DNA of 64,000 nucleotides from Prosopocoilus inquinatus (GCA_036172665.1 CM069872.1:22051001-22115000), one strand, 5' to 3'; numbered from the stretch's first letter, positions 32,801 to 43,374 are shown. Notes: generated from the sequence alone by a model not told the origin. A program made the numbers and translations.

Positions 32801-33921
32801 ACAAGTGTAAAGTTCTAGCAAGGAAATCAGTGTTCTGGCCAGGTATGTCAAAAGAAATACAAGACTTCGTAGAGAAATGCGATGTTTGCAGTGGTTTTCA
32901 GCGAAATAATATCAAGGAACCTATGCTCGCAAAAGAGATTCCTACCAAACCATGGGAAGTCTTAGCCACAGATATATATTACTTGTTGGGTAAGCAGTTT
33001 GTACTTGTCGTTGATACATATAGCAAATACATAGAAATCGATACGTTAAATGATTTAACTTCACAAACGACAATCAACTCATTGAAAAAGATCTTTTCAC
33101 GACATGGAATACCGAAAGTATTATACTCTGATTCAGGAACACAGTTTACCAGCTATCATTTTAGAAATTTTGCAAATTCCTGGGGATTCAAACATGTGAT
33201 TGTCACACCCAAACATCATCAATCAAATGGTTTGGCCGAGAGACATATACAAACAGTGAAAAGAATATTGAAAAAAATAATACAAGAAGGAAAAGATAAA
33301 GATATGGCATTAATGCAGCTTCGCAATACACCTGTGGATACAAGTGGTTCAACGCCATCGGAACTACTATTTGGAAGACAGACTAGAAATATATTACCTA
33401 CAGTGGAGCATGAAGTCCAACGTAAAGATGATTATTCTCAAATGTTGAGAGAACGACAACTTCGACAAAAAGCCTACTATGACGCAGGAGCGAGACAGTT
33501 GAGAGATTTTAAAATTGGCGACAAAGTTAAAATTCACTGCGAAACTAAGATCTTACCACATGAAGGAGGTATAATTGTAGGTCAAAGTGTTAATCCGAGA
33601 TCATACTACGTTAAAACTGAAAATGGACAAATAATTCATCGGAATAGAAGAACTTTAAGTTTAGGTAACAAGTTTGAAGACAAAGCAAGTGATCAGTTTG
33701 AGGATCCAATACAGGTGAAGAAAGAAAAGGTAGACAACCAGGCAATAACACAGGGTACAGAACCGAAACAACATACAAACAGTGTACTTGTTAGATCAGG
33801 TCGAATAATACAGGATACTGAACCCAATCAGCAGACCACCAGTGTACCTGCTAGGTCAGGCCGAATAATCAAAAAACCGGCGTATCTGAAAGATTATGTT
33901 TGTTTCTTACAAGCTTATTGA
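29806..33921 (+). CDS. Gag-Pol polyprotein of element B
   Basis: 1,371 codons, a single frame from ATG 29,806 (in AAAAAATGG context) to TGA 33,919-33,921. Domains: a capsid-like gag (about 30-200); a basic linker; two zinc knuckles (CQRCGYRHPYRKC.., CGKCGKIGHFKSKC; about 255-288); aspartic protease (KIDTGAQCNVI, about 345); reverse transcriptase with YIDD (about 626-629); RNase H (SVDASSEGLG, about 774); integrase zinc finger (HYAHLG, CDVC; about 991-1,025); integrase Asp about 1,055, Asp about 1,107 (YSDSGTQF) and Glu about 1,144 (GLAERH). The tail has two near-repeats of SGRIIQ(D/K). No break seen. Gag and Pol are fused, unlike the shifted frames in element A, so the gag/pol ratio would depend on processing. 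Confidence 0.96.
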   Translation: MVDSNVNGSMDTGVTAAVLGQGISGLKPPENLTNLTTEGFKRWKQRFELYRTASGANLKQGGIQVALLLHCMGDACIDIYNTFNLTAQQQNNFEYVLQQFDNYFIPVKNESVNSHLFFTRSQHEGEAFDSYLTELKRLSADCNFGELKDRLIRDRVIAGILDKRLKDRLLRESDLDLNRTIQICKAAELAEQQIKKFDNVAEVASVNKKQKNYGKQKAKSTIPGQQVSSTTKKDSNQKSTMQGPVMQNQGGEQSECQRCGYRHPYRKCPAYGKNCGKCGKIGHFKSKCKLKKDVKLVNAEVDNSSSSDNAFYELFVDCVHAKDLDRDWYEKLTFVNNQNKIIPFKIDTGAQCNVIPLDVCKELNVKKIDKSNLVLKNYSGKMIETLGKVNLVTKIRNNVENIEFQVFSGKAAPIIGWPTIQKMKLISRATPKTAEISLVENEGKKLLVENQDLFKGIGKIKDYEYKIALKDDACGKVEPSRHVPFKLLKKLKMELDEMEKANIISKIEKPTEFVNSLVIVKKANGAIRVCLDPQYLNSCIKREHLQLPTLDEISVKLSGAKYFATLDAHKAFWQVVLNSDTRELTTFNTPFGRYHFNRLPYGLNSSPEVFHRVFSKVFDGIKNVAIYIDDILIWAETKEKLKEITQKVFDRAREYNVKFNPAKFTYGVDKIKYLGHILTGEGIKVDVDKVEAILKLEEPKTQAEVQRFLGMINYLAKFIPNVSQHTSKLRELIKKGMPFLWNEAHKRAYETLKQLICEPPVLAYFDINQPIVLSVDASSEGLGCVLLQNNKPVAYGSTALTQTEKAYSQIEKECLAIWNGCNKFYQYLWGQHFRVETDHKPLVAIFKKPLNKCPPRLQRMLISLQPFDLEVVYKPGKEIVIADHLSRSYMNDNVTKRDVEIEAYVAMVNESMNISDCRLEDLKQKTSEDRELQEVIKYIRSGWPENKCDVNEFAKPYFSYHEELSENNGLVLKNTLIVIPKKARKLMLEKIHYAHLGIDKCKVLARKSVFWPGMSKEIQDFVEKCDVCSGFQRNNIKEPMLAKEIPTKPWEVLATDIYYLLGKQFVLVVDTYSKYIEIDTLNDLTSQTTINSLKKIFSRHGIPKVLYSDSGTQFTSYHFRNFANSWGFKHVIVTPKHHQSNGLAERHIQTVKRILKKIIQEGKDKDMALMQLRNTPVDTSGSTPSELLFGRQTRNILPTVEHEVQRKDDYSQMLRERQLRQKAYYDAGARQLRDFKIGDKVKIHCETKILPHEGGIIVGQSVNPRSYYVKTENGQIIHRNRRTLSLGNKFEDKASDQFEDPIQVKKEKVDNQAITQGTEPKQHTNSVLVRSGRIIQDTEPNQQTTSVPARSGRIIKKPAYLKDYVCFLQAY

Positions 33922-33995
33922 ACTCTCTAAACAGCAATGTTAAAGTTATAAAAAATAAATAAATAAAAAATAAAATAAAGTAAAAAGGGGGGAGA

Positions 33996-34165
33996 TGTTA
34001 CATATTGTATTGCGGTATTAAGACTAGGAGAGTTGGCATTACTGAGAAAGTGAAGTTGACGCGGGTAGTTACTACGTGTACTCTTACAATGAATACGTGC
34101 TTGTATGAAGATGAATAAAGTTCTATTTACAACAAAGTATTATTATTAAACACACGCACACAACA
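33996..34165 (+). repeat. 3' LTR of element B
   Basis: Same 170 bp as the 5' LTR with no difference seen, preceded by the purine tract at about 33,982-33,995. Confidence 0.96.
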
Positions 34166-35260
34166 TACACTTAGAATTGAGATGGGTCTGTAGTTTCCGC
34201 AGTCAGTGTGTTGTCCTTTCTTAAATATTGGTCTTACTAAAGCTGTCTTTAGCCCAGTTGGAAATTCACCACGATCAAAGGATAGCTTCAGCAGCTTTTG
34301 CAAGGGGTGAGTGAATAGTTCTACACGTTCAACCAAGTGTATGGCTTTTATCCCATCTATTCCCGCTGATTTTCGTGTATCCATTGAAGTAATGATATTA
34401 TTTGTTTCTTCTTTTGTTATAGGAGGCAAAAACATCGACTGGGATTGAGATTGATCTGACCAAGTATATTCGTGGAGCTTAATGTTACATACATGAGTTA
34501 TTCTGACACTTGGTTTTGGAAAGTAATACTGAAGTTTTTGATAATTTCAGGTATGGTGTCTTTCATCTATTTAGTTATTACATCATCCACTGAACAAGTC
34601 GGTTTTGACCCCAGCGCTTCATTAATTACAGACCAAGTTTTTTTCATGTCACCTTTGTATTTATTGAATAAATTCTCGTAATATTTGCGTTTAGCCTTAT
34701 TTATTTCTTTTATTACTTGATTCCTAGCCTGTTTGTAAATGTCTCTGCAAGGTTGGCTATTTTGTGTCGAAAAATTTTTTTCCACATTCTAAAGGCTTTA
34801 TCACGGAAACTCCTTTTTTCAAGAATATTATCGTCGAGCCAAGGCTTAATTGGAGTTTTACGCCTCTTTCTTTGATCCTTTTCCATAAAAGATGCCTCGA
34901 CTTCTGCAGAATGGTAGGCATATACGATGTACCTGTACAGTTCTTCTGGAGAGGTGATATTTACGAATTTTTCCGTCGCCAACGATTTTTTTATTGAATC
35001 ATAAAAAACTGTTTTATTAATTTTTTTGTGTAGAGTTTCAGATGAATTTTTAGTGGTTTCATGCTTGGGAGTTATGTCTGGAATAGATACAATCACGATG
35101 TAATGATCGGAGATAGATATATCCAAAATTGTTCCAATAGAATTATTGATGGATCCTCTGACGTAAATATGCGCCTTCTCTAATTTGGACTCTTATGGGT
35201 CCATAGATTTTCCTAAGAAGGCCATTCACAGCAAGCAAATTTTCGTATTGTATCATTGTA

Positions 35261-35287
35261 ATAATAATAATAATAATAATAATAATA
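35261..35287. repeat. (TAA)n microsatellite
   Basis: About nine units, followed by TAGCAGTTTTATTGATAAG. The position and form suggest the tail of a non-LTR element on the minus strand. A similar TAATAATAATAAA...TTTATT junction occurs at about 58,170. Confidence 0.7.
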
Positions 35288-35699
35288 GCAGTTTTATTGA
35301 TAAGTAAAGGAATTACAAGACAAGGTACAATAGATTACATGCATAAGTTAACCAATAGCTTAGAATCAGCTTACTTCACAGGAAGCAGCTGCTCTACCTT
35401 CTGAGCACTCGAACAAAAAAGAAATTTAAATAGCAAAAATAATAGTAATAAATTACTAGCTATAACTGAAAATTAAAACTTAGAAGCACTTAAAAAGATC
35501 TGAAAACAACCTAAGCATCCTAATAAAATCATAAAAAATAATATTATTGATTAATTTGTTTTTAATTCCGTTGTAAATCTTAAATATTGGGTTAACTGGA
35601 AAGCAATTTGTATAATTACAATAATTTTATATCTAAAATCAGACAAACTCAAATATGGCAAAAAGTGATTGAAATGTATCAAATTTATGTTCAGAAGGA

Positions 35700-36115
35700 C
35701 GAAAAGAATTATGATTAATACAATTATTAGTACATGATGGATTCCTATATATTTTATGAAGTATTTAATTTTGTTTCCTAATTTAGAAATTGTTAACTAT
35801 AAACAATTAATTGAATTGTTTTGTTCGATTTCTAAAGTAAATTTTATATTATTATGAAGAGAATTAAATTCATCTAATAATTATTTAAAGAAGAAATTGT
35901 TCCCTTATAAATTATAAAAATGTCATCAATATATCTTTCAAAAAATTTAATGAATTTCTTATAAGAAATATTTGAAGAAAAATAATTTAATTCTACTTCA
36001 AACAAAACGACAAAATTAAAGATATGCAACAATCTCCTAAACTTTCCTTTTAACAGTCCTAAAACATGCTCGATCACAATTCTTGCAGAAGAAAGCTTGA
36101 TGTTGTAACTCTTTT
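35700..36115 (-). pseudogene. HARBI1 fragment joined to Penelope-like RT fragment
   Basis: The right part (36,100-36,020) reads SARIVIEHVLGLLKGKFRRL, the catalytic-Glu region of a HARBI1-type transposase. In the same frame, about 35,985-35,880, it continues with KKFIKFFERYIDDIFIIYKGT and, after a stop, LDEFNSLHNNIKFTLEIE and LTISKLGNKIKYF. This is the pattern of a Penelope-like reverse transcriptase (RYIDDIF, followed by NSLHxxIKFT). Two unrelated transposon fragments therefore meet at about 36,000. Both are short and dead. Confidence 0.6.
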
Positions 36116-36254
36116 ATGCTTGTGAAAAGGCCCAATTATCCTTAGGTGGTGTGATCAGCAAGGCAAAGATGCATATGCCGAGACCCCGACAAATATATAC
36201 ATACATATTTTCCAAGAAACTGTGTATTCTCAGCCCTTTTGTATACAGTCAAAC

Positions 36255-36603
36255 CTGCTGTGCGGGTTTCAGAATCTAATCCGGATATTTCTAGAATTAT
36301 ATTTCTACGAAGACTCGTCATCTAGAATTCTAGCACGTTCTATCGTTAAAAATGCAGAAGTTAAGATGACGTGTTCTTCTTAGAAGTACACATTCATGCA
36401 CCCCTCCGTCGAATCTTCTATTCCGGGGTTGTGAAAGCATTTTTAGAATAGAAACAATTTATATAGTCATGTAAGAATCTTTAGTTAGGGCAGTCGTGTT
36501 AATAACGTATTTAAGATCGAGTCACCCATTGTTTATTATTAGTTCTTAAATTAAATAGTTACAAGTTCTTCTGGTGCTTTTATTTACATTCGACAATAAC
36601 AGA
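36255..36603 (+). repeat. Probable 5' LTR of the BEL/Pao element
   Basis: Starts near TGTGCGGGTTTCAG and ends near GACAATAACA (about 36,603). It contains a TATA-like motif (TTTATATAGTC, about 36,458). The leader downstream carries TTGGTCCATCGAGCCGGATG (about 36,640), a form often seen after insect BEL/Pao LTRs. No second LTR is in the window, so the borders are estimates. Confidence 0.45.
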
Positions 36604-38823
36604 ACTACTCCGATTCTCAAAGTAGTTTACGAACAAACATTGGTCCATCGAGCCGGATGTAAAAAAGTGATATTCAGATCCTCAAGCAACAACAAACAGA
36701 ATTAATAAAGAACAATAGCGTGAGACAGCGTGAGACATCAGTCAACAATCCAGGTCAACAATCGCATCAGGGAATCGGCCCATCGAAGTACACAATCTGT
36801 AAGTGCATTCCTATTTTTTCACAATTCCTAGAATCTAGGCATTCGCTTCATTTGCACTAGTTTGTTATACATTTTTCTTACGATATTATGGCAAGTTTAC
36901 TCACAAAACGCGGCCAAATTAAAGGTCAATTGACACGATTCGCATCCTATATAACAAATACTCAACAAGAAACATATGATAGTAAAACAATCGCAAATTT
37001 ACAAACACGATTATCTAAGATCCAAACAATTCTAGACGATTTCAAGACGGTTCAAGATGAAATAGAATTAAACGATAAGGAACCTGCAAACTCTGTTGCA
37101 CATAACAATGAAAAAAACAAATTTGAAGAAGATTTTTATGAGCTAATAGCACACGCGAAAACAATCATTTCAAAACATTCTCGGTCAAATTACTTAACGC
37201 CTTCAGATTTGCAAGAAATAAATTTAGAACCTAAAATATCGAGCGTTAAACTGCCAACAATTCATCCGCCTACATTCACGGGTAAATACGAAAATTGGTT
37301 GGAATTTTATGATACTTTTAATTCGTTAATACGTACAAATAATTCTTTAACGGAAATACAAAAATTGCATTACTTGCGCTCTTGTTTAAATTCGAAGCCG
37401 CCGCGGTTATACAGTCACTGGAAGCTTCCGCAGCAAGTTATCCTATTGCTTGGGAATTATTACGCGAACGTTTCCATAATAAACGCCTAATAGTAAATAA
37501 CCATGCCTTTTCAATTTAATTCAACGGTAAAAGAATCGCATGGCGCGTTGCGTTATTTACTGGATGAATCGCTGAAACACTTGCGTTCTCTTAAATCTCT
37601 TGAACAATCGATCGAATCATGGGACACTTTATTAATTTATTTGTTAAGTTACAAACTAGATCTAGCTACCAGACGCGATTAGGAAGAATTTAAAATAGCA
37701 GGAGAATTACCAACATTTAATGAATTCACTTATTTTTTACGTGAGAAATGTGAAGTTTTAGAAGCATTAGAAACAGACTCTATCACTAATCGCGTTCACA
37801 AATTCAAAGGAATTCAAAAATCAAATTTAAATAATTGTTTTATTAGCAATAACATAATCTGTTCGTTTTGTAAGGGTCAACACACAATTTATAACTGCAA
37901 AGATTTTCTAAATCTTCCGATTAAATCTCGATTAACACAAATCAAAACCTTACATCTGTGCTCCAATTGTTTACGAAAAGGACACGAAACAAAAAACTGT
38001 AATTCATCGTCCTGTCAGAAATGTCATAAGTGACACTATACGCTAATTCATCTTGATGAGGCACCGATGAGAAGTTAGCAATAAAATTCCAGCAATAAAA
38101 TTATGAAATTTCAAAACGCTGCCACCGCTAAAATAACGATCACAGATCAATAATATTTAATCTATTACAAAGAGTATAATGTGTAGATTCACCTCATATG
38201 AAGAAACTGAAAAAATATTTGATATTAAGTTAACTATGACTATTTTAACCAGCATAAGTCATTACTCATTATTGCACCAATCCAATTGCTTTCACTGAAA
38301 ATTTTCACGTAGTCATAAAGTAAACATACATATCTATATAATAATGCCTTGAGAAAGTTTTAGCCGATTGATTTGAAGTAATTAGAAAATTAATTAAATA
38401 TGGCATTCCCAGCAATAAAACAATACTTACTTTGAACGTCCATATCTATTCATGCAGTATTCGCATAAACATTCTGTTTGCAGAGTATGAAAGCACAGGT
38501 CGAAATCTATCGTTTAAGCCACCCTCTGAGTTTTAGCCGGTTGATTTGAAGAAATTAGAAATTAATTAAAAGTGACGGGCGGACCAACGAAACAGTACCA
38601 ACTCAAACGTTCATAACTTTCGATCCCGCACTTGCATAAAAATTCTGTTTGCAGGGTATGAAAGCACAGGTCGAAATCTATCGTTCAAGCCACCCTCTGA
38701 GTTTTAGCCGGTTGATTTGAAGTAATTAAAAATTAATAAATTGTGACGTTTGCAACAATAAAAAAAAACTTTACATTGCGCTTTGTGAATTATAGCCATG
38801 GTTTGAACTTTGCATTGAGTATA

Positions 38824-39345
38824 CAGGGTGTTCAAAGTTTTTGTTATACGCACACAACAACTTCGTTATTATGGAAGGTACGAAGTCGTTCAAATTGGCA
38901 AAAATATACTGCTTTTACTCAAGATTAGTAATTAAGCATTGTCCTTGCGTAAGCTGACCGGATCTGTCAGATTACGGTGGAATTCTGATGAGGCTTCAAT
39001 TAGGGCCAAAATCGCTATGAGAACCCTGTTTGAATTTAGCTGAATTGTAGCAGATTTTTAATGATATTTTTTTAATGCTGAGTACAAATATCGCAATAAC
39101 TCCTTTATTATTCGTTCCGAGGTTAAATAGTGAAGAATACTTTATATTTAGAATTTACTATTCTTTCATTTCACAACAAAAAATACGGTATATTTCATTA
39201 AAGAAAAGTTTACATGTGAAGATATTATGAGAACGCGATGGGTAATGGTTTTTTTTCTTGATATCGCCGCTGTAATTGTGGATTCATTATTGCTGATGAT
39301 TTGAACGATTTCGTACCTTAATAATAATGAAGTTATTCTATGTAT
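38824..39345. mobile_element. Tc1/mariner-type MITE inside the foldback
   Basis: The left end is TA then CAGGGTGTTC. An inverted pair, AACTTCGTTATTATGGAAGG with TACGAAGTCGTTCAAAT, recurs in complement at about 39,302-39,340. The outer right end is not well matched. No coding content. Confidence 0.55.
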
Positions 39346-39346
39346 A

Positions 39347-40066
39347 CAGTGTTTCCCAAAAGTAACGGATAAATTCTATCCAATGGTTAAGAAAAAGAAA
39401 AATTCTCAGGTCGATTTTTATTTTTAAATCATCATTTGAGGGTGTAATTTTCAATCCCTCATCTTTCAACCCCTAAGCTATAACAACCGCAACTTTAAAA
39501 ATTCAAATAACAAAGTACCCCTTGTGATACCTCGTTAAATAGTTTTTAATGCTGAAAATTTGTTAAAACTTGCGGTTTATATTGGATTTTCTCTTAATTC
39601 AGAAGGGCATTATTCGAATCGTGAATCGATATGTTTAGACATCTATCTCCAACCATCTTTTCTATTTGCAAATTTTTCTTCTATTGTTACGTTTCTAGGG
39701 TTTAAATTAATTTATTTAATTGAATAAAACACTCGGTAAAAACTTAACCGTAATTTAATAATGCTTATAATCTAATTTATTTGTAACAATTTATTTACAC
39801 ACTAAATCTAACTTCGACGATCGCTATTTAGAATTCGACTGACTCCTGAGTCCACCCCGACCGATTTTATATTTTACGCTGCCTTCTCGTTTGTTCCATG
39901 CGTCAAGAAGTCGAGTTTATTCGGTGACAACGCGGCGGCTGATGACGCAAAATAATGAACCGACTTCTTGACGCCTTCAGTGCGACGTAGTGCTGAGTGG
40001 CGCGCCACAGTATTTTTATTTAAGCTATAATAATTCGCGACTACTGAGAATCACTGGGAAAAACTG
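39347..40066. mobile_element. MITE with CAGTGTTTCCCA ends, possible LTR inside
   Basis: Left TA then CAGTGTTTCCCAAAAG (39,347), right complement CAGTTTTTCCCAGTG then TA (ends 40,066). It holds a stretch starting TGTTACGTTTCTAGGG (39,683) that looks like the edge of an LTR, but I could not find a target duplication for it. Confidence 0.5.
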
Positions 40067-40093
40067 TATAATGGAAACTTTGATCATCCTATA

Positions 40094-40991
40094 CAGACTG
40101 TTCAAAAATAACTCGGCACTATTGCAAACTTTTTTATTATTAAAGTTACAGATACGATTAAATTAGTAGTATCTTTCGTCCTGATTGCAACGATGCATTG
40201 CAAAAAACAATTGAACATCGCGTTTATGAAATAAAGGGAATAGAACACTTCTTTTAAATAGAACACCCTGTATATTGTTTGACCAACCGATAGAGCATAA
40301 AATTCTGAATTAAAATTGTTCATTATCGTTTTATCGGAAGTTAACAAATAAAGAAGATAGAATAGATGGTTGTGTTTCAAGAACAGAACATTTGAACACA
40401 GTGTATGTATGTGAAAACATTAATTTTGGTTTATTTGTTTATTATAAAAGGTGTTTTTGTCTGAGTTTTGTAAAAATCTTTTAATAACAAGAATTTTTAT
40501 AAGATGCATTTTCTGGCCCACAACATGCTTCTTATGAAAATTCTGGGCCAGAACTTATGAAAATTCCTTTTATTAAAAGATTTTTACAAAACTCACTCAG
40601 AAATACCTATTATAATTAACAAATAAACCAAAATTAATGTTTTCACATACATACACTGTGTTCAAATGTTTTGTTCTTGGAACACAGCCATATGAATGAA
40701 TTTGTAAAAAATTAAAATATCTTCTTTATTTATTAATTTCCTATAAAATGATAAAAAAAAATTTAATTCAGAATTTTATTCTCTATCGATTGCTCAAATA
40801 ATATACAGCGTGTTCCATATAAAAGAAAGTGTTCTATGATCTTTATTTCGTAAACAAGTTTTTCATTTTTTTGTTTGTATGCATCGTTGCAATCAGCGCA
40901 AAAAAATACTACTAGTATGCAATTTAACCGAATCTGTGCCTCTAATAATAAAAAAGTTAGCAATAGTGCCGAGTTATTTTTGAACAGTCTG
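40094..40991. mobile_element. Near-palindromic 898-bp MITE
   Basis: Begins CAGACTGTTCAAAAATAACT and ends with its complement; TA flanks on both sides. The two halves are inverted repeats over most of their length, centred near 40,540 (TTCTGGCCCA ... TGGGCCAGAA), and even contain inverted copies of inner ACACCCTGTATAT-like motifs. No ORF of note. Confidence 0.8.
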
Positions 40992-42639
40992 TATACAGTG
41001 ACAGCTAAAATGTTTGCACCACATGGGAAATTTTTTTATTATTAATTTGTTGTGTGGCTAAAAATAGCACTTATTTAGGGTACGAAAATTACAAAAAAAA
41101 TTGTAATTTGGAATTGTTGGGCAAACTAGACAAAATTTTAGTAGGATTCGATAAGTATTTACAAAATGTATTTATTGGTTACCAGAGAAAATTAATTTGT
41201 CAGTTAACTCATTCGAGTGGTTAGCTTATTCATTTGTGTTTATAAAAAATATTCAATAGAATAAAATTTGCTCTTGTGTTCTCACCTGTTACATGCACAA
41301 AAAAATTTGAAACGATTTTTCACGTTTCTGTGCCATCCCTTTTTTTACTTAAGATATCGTGTTATTGTTTTTAATTTCTTGATAATACATTTCTCATAAC
41401 CCTAATTTAGAATAAGCATATCGAAAATTGCAAGAATTACTTCTACTTTTTGGTTTGGATCCGTTTAAATTCGCACTTTTAAAATCAATACTTTCGTAAT
41501 AGCCATGAAATATTTACTATTTGTACAAATCTCGATTTTTTAAGTACAAAATAATTCAGAATCAGAATTCAAATTAGCCGGCTAAAACTCAGAGGGTAGC
41601 TTAAACGATAGATTTCGACCTGTGCTTTCATACCCTGCAAACAGAATTTTTATGCAAGTGCGGGATCGAAAGTTATGAACGTTTGAAGTTGATACTGTTT
41701 CGTTGGTCCGCCCGTCACTTTTAATTAATTTCTAATTACTTCAAATCAACCGGCTAAAACTCAGAGGGTGGCTTAAACGATAGATTTCGACCTGTGCTTT
41801 CATACCCTGCAAACAGAATTTTTATGCAAGTGCGGGATGGAAAGTTATGAACGTTTAAAGTTGGAATTTTATTGCTAACTTCTCATCGGTTGATGAGGCT
41901 ATTGCTGTGAATAATGCTAAACCAGAACTTTGTGTAAACGAAAAAGCAAGTACTTCGTCTGTATTAACACACGTAACTTCTTATGTATCGCAGACTTTAT
42001 TATCAACCGCTAATGTTCAAGTTTTCGACGTTAACGGTGAAGCTCATCAATGCAAAATTTTACTAGACTCCGGATCACAATCGAATTTTATTACAGAGGA
42101 CTTGTGCAATTTATTAAGTTCTAAAAAACTAATTGCCTAATTTCTCATTCAATCCTTCAATATTAAATATTCCAAAGAATTTACATCTTGCAGACCCGGA
42201 ATTTTATAAAGAAAGCAAGATTGACATGCTCATAGGTTCAACAATCTTTTGGCAATTACTATCGGTTGGACAAATAAGTTTGGGGAAAAATTTCCCAATA
42301 CTACAAAAAACAAGACTGGGTTGTATTATAGCCGGAAATATTCCAGTTTCCTCTCATCCTGCAATTACAAGCACTCATTGCAGCGTAGAGAATTTAGAAG
42401 CTCAAATTACAAAATTCTGGAATATTGAAAACATTGATACTCCCCCTTTGTCAAAAGAAGATGAATTATGTGAAGATTTGTTTAATACCACCACAGAGCG
42501 AACACCAGAAGGAAGATTTATAGTTAAAATTCCACTGCTTCGGAGCCCTTCGGAACTTGGTGATTCGAAACAAGCAGCCATAAAAGGATTTTATTCCCTT
42601 GAACGTAAATTAAACCGCGAAGAAAACTTTAAATTGATG

Positions 42640-43178
42640 AACGACTTCAGGGACTTGAAACGCAGGTCGAGGAATATGAAAAGAAGGTAGATTCACTAGA
42701 AAGTAATTTGAGAAAAGCCAATAATGAATTAAAGAAACAACAACAGTATTCTCGTTCGAACAATATTAGAATTTACGGCATTCCCGACAACGAAGTAGAA
42801 GAACCAACACAGTTAATCATTAATCTTTGCCGAGATAAACTCAACATTAACATCTCCGAAAGTGATCTAGACTGTTGTCATCGACTGGCTGCGAAAGAAG
42901 GCAGACCAATCATAGTTAAATTTTGTCGGAGAGGCGTTAAAAATGAAATTTTCCATTCAAAAAAGAAACTCAAAGGCACTGGTATTATTATACGCGAAGA
43001 CCTCACCCAGAAACGAGATGCTTGGATCAGAAACTTGGTGTCACGCTTTGGAAGCGCAAGTGTGTTTACGTCGAATGGAAAAATTTTTATCAAAGACCAG
43101 GGTAATATTGTTAAATTCAATTCAATTACCGATTACAATAATTTTCTTGCTGGGTTAAATGAGCGTGAGCCGCAGTAG
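42640..43178 (+). pseudogene. LINE ORF1-type protein, 5'-truncated
   Basis: Open to TAG 43,176-43,178. It starts with a coiled coil (LETQVEEYEKKVDSLES, LRKANNELKKQQQYSR). A L1-ORF1/transposase_22-like RNA-binding region follows: NNIRIYGIPDN, DCCHRLAAKEGRPIIVKF, RGVKNEIFHSKKKLKG, VFTSNGKIFIKD. In LINEs this protein binds the RNA and forms the RNP. The upstream part is cut at the junction with BEL/Pao (about 42,640), so the N-terminus and any start codon are lost. ORF2 of the same element follows at 43,375. Confidence 0.8.
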
Positions 43179-43374
43179 TTACACCTTTCTTGTACAGTCT
43201 TGCTGCACGCCTGTTTTTTACTCTAGGGCTTTGCACGTTACTTATTATATATTTTTTTTACTTACGAATTTTGCTAAAAATATTTTCAAAAAACACTAGA
43301 ATGTTATTGTGGGAGAAGGATTAATTTATTTTATTACAATATTTTGCAATTATACTAATTATTTACTGCTAACT

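Larger units (their letters stand above)
29544..34165 (+). mobile_element. Ty3-type LTR retrotransposon B, intact and young
   Basis: Two 170-bp LTRs (29,544-29,713 and 33,996-34,165) are identical in my reading, flanked by TACAC (29,539-29,543 and 34,166-34,170). The PBS starts TGGCGCTGCGTTAG at 29,714; the purine tract AAAAAGGGGGGAGA ends at 33,995. One open gag-pol frame fills the interior. Identical LTRs plus an intact ORF make this a recent, potentially active insertion. It landed in the RT of a dead LINE. Confidence 0.97.
28251..35165 (-). pseudogene. Jockey-like LINE ORF2, split by Ty3 element B
   Basis: Read right to left. It starts in the end of the endonuclease domain (SISDHYIVIVSI, about 35,100; the SDH triad motif). 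A linker region follows (34,560-35,000). RT then begins with FLPPITKEETNNIITSMDTRKSAG (34,360-34,435, shown in part) and GNYRPISILS. The Ty3 insertion (29,544-34,165 plus a TACAC duplication) interrupts it. It resumes with KGKSTSKLLEIF, LLVDFTKAFDS, HGVP and CYLYADDTAILAY (YADD at 29,090-29,079), and the thumb and tail run to a TGA at 28,251. In-frame stops, for example before QKGKST, after HGVP and before NCYLYADD, show it was already dead. The 5' end is missing. Confidence 0.88.
38063..41890. mobile_element. Foldback-type element, 28-bp ends, 9-bp TSD
   Basis: The first and last 28 bp are perfect inverted repeats (left begins ACCGATGAGAAGTTAGCAAT). A perfect 9-bp duplication TGATGAGGC flanks them (38,054-38,062 and 41,891-41,899). 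The subterminal arms contain about 130-bp units (GATCCCGCACTTGCATAAAA ... GTTTTAGCCGGTTGATTTGAA), direct within an arm and inverted between arms: left at about 38,330-38,745, right at about 41,570-41,870. No transposase ORF. The 9-bp duplication and tandem arms resemble foldback or MULE-type elements. The middle is filled by other MITEs. Confidence 0.9.
36888..42640 (+). pseudogene. BEL/Pao gag and protease region, interrupted
   Basis: Gag starts at ATG 36,888 (MASLLTKRGQIKGQLTRF) with the DUF1759-type region (KLPTIHPPTFTGKYENWLEF, about 37,247-37,310). A frameshift near 37,440 moves the reading on to SLEQSIESWDTLL and, later, two CCHC knuckles (CSFCKGQHTIYNC and CSNCLRKGHETKNC, about 37,860-38,010). 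The foldback element (38,063-41,890) then interrupts it, and the frame resumes exactly after the 9-bp duplication. The aspartic protease follows (ILLDSGSQSNFI, about 42,060-42,095), then a DUF1758-type region (42,133-42,630) ending KLNREENFKL. A LINE joins at about 42,640 and no RT or integrase of this element is left. Stops (for example TAG at 37,679) show it is dead. Confidence 0.85.

Noticed and set aside
35261..35287. Start of a CRISPR-like or satellite array
   Set aside because: Simple (TAA)n microsatellite; no spaced repeats anywhere in the window.
39683..40010. Solo LTR inside a MITE
   Set aside because: The TGTTACG start is suggestive, but no matching end or target duplication was found.
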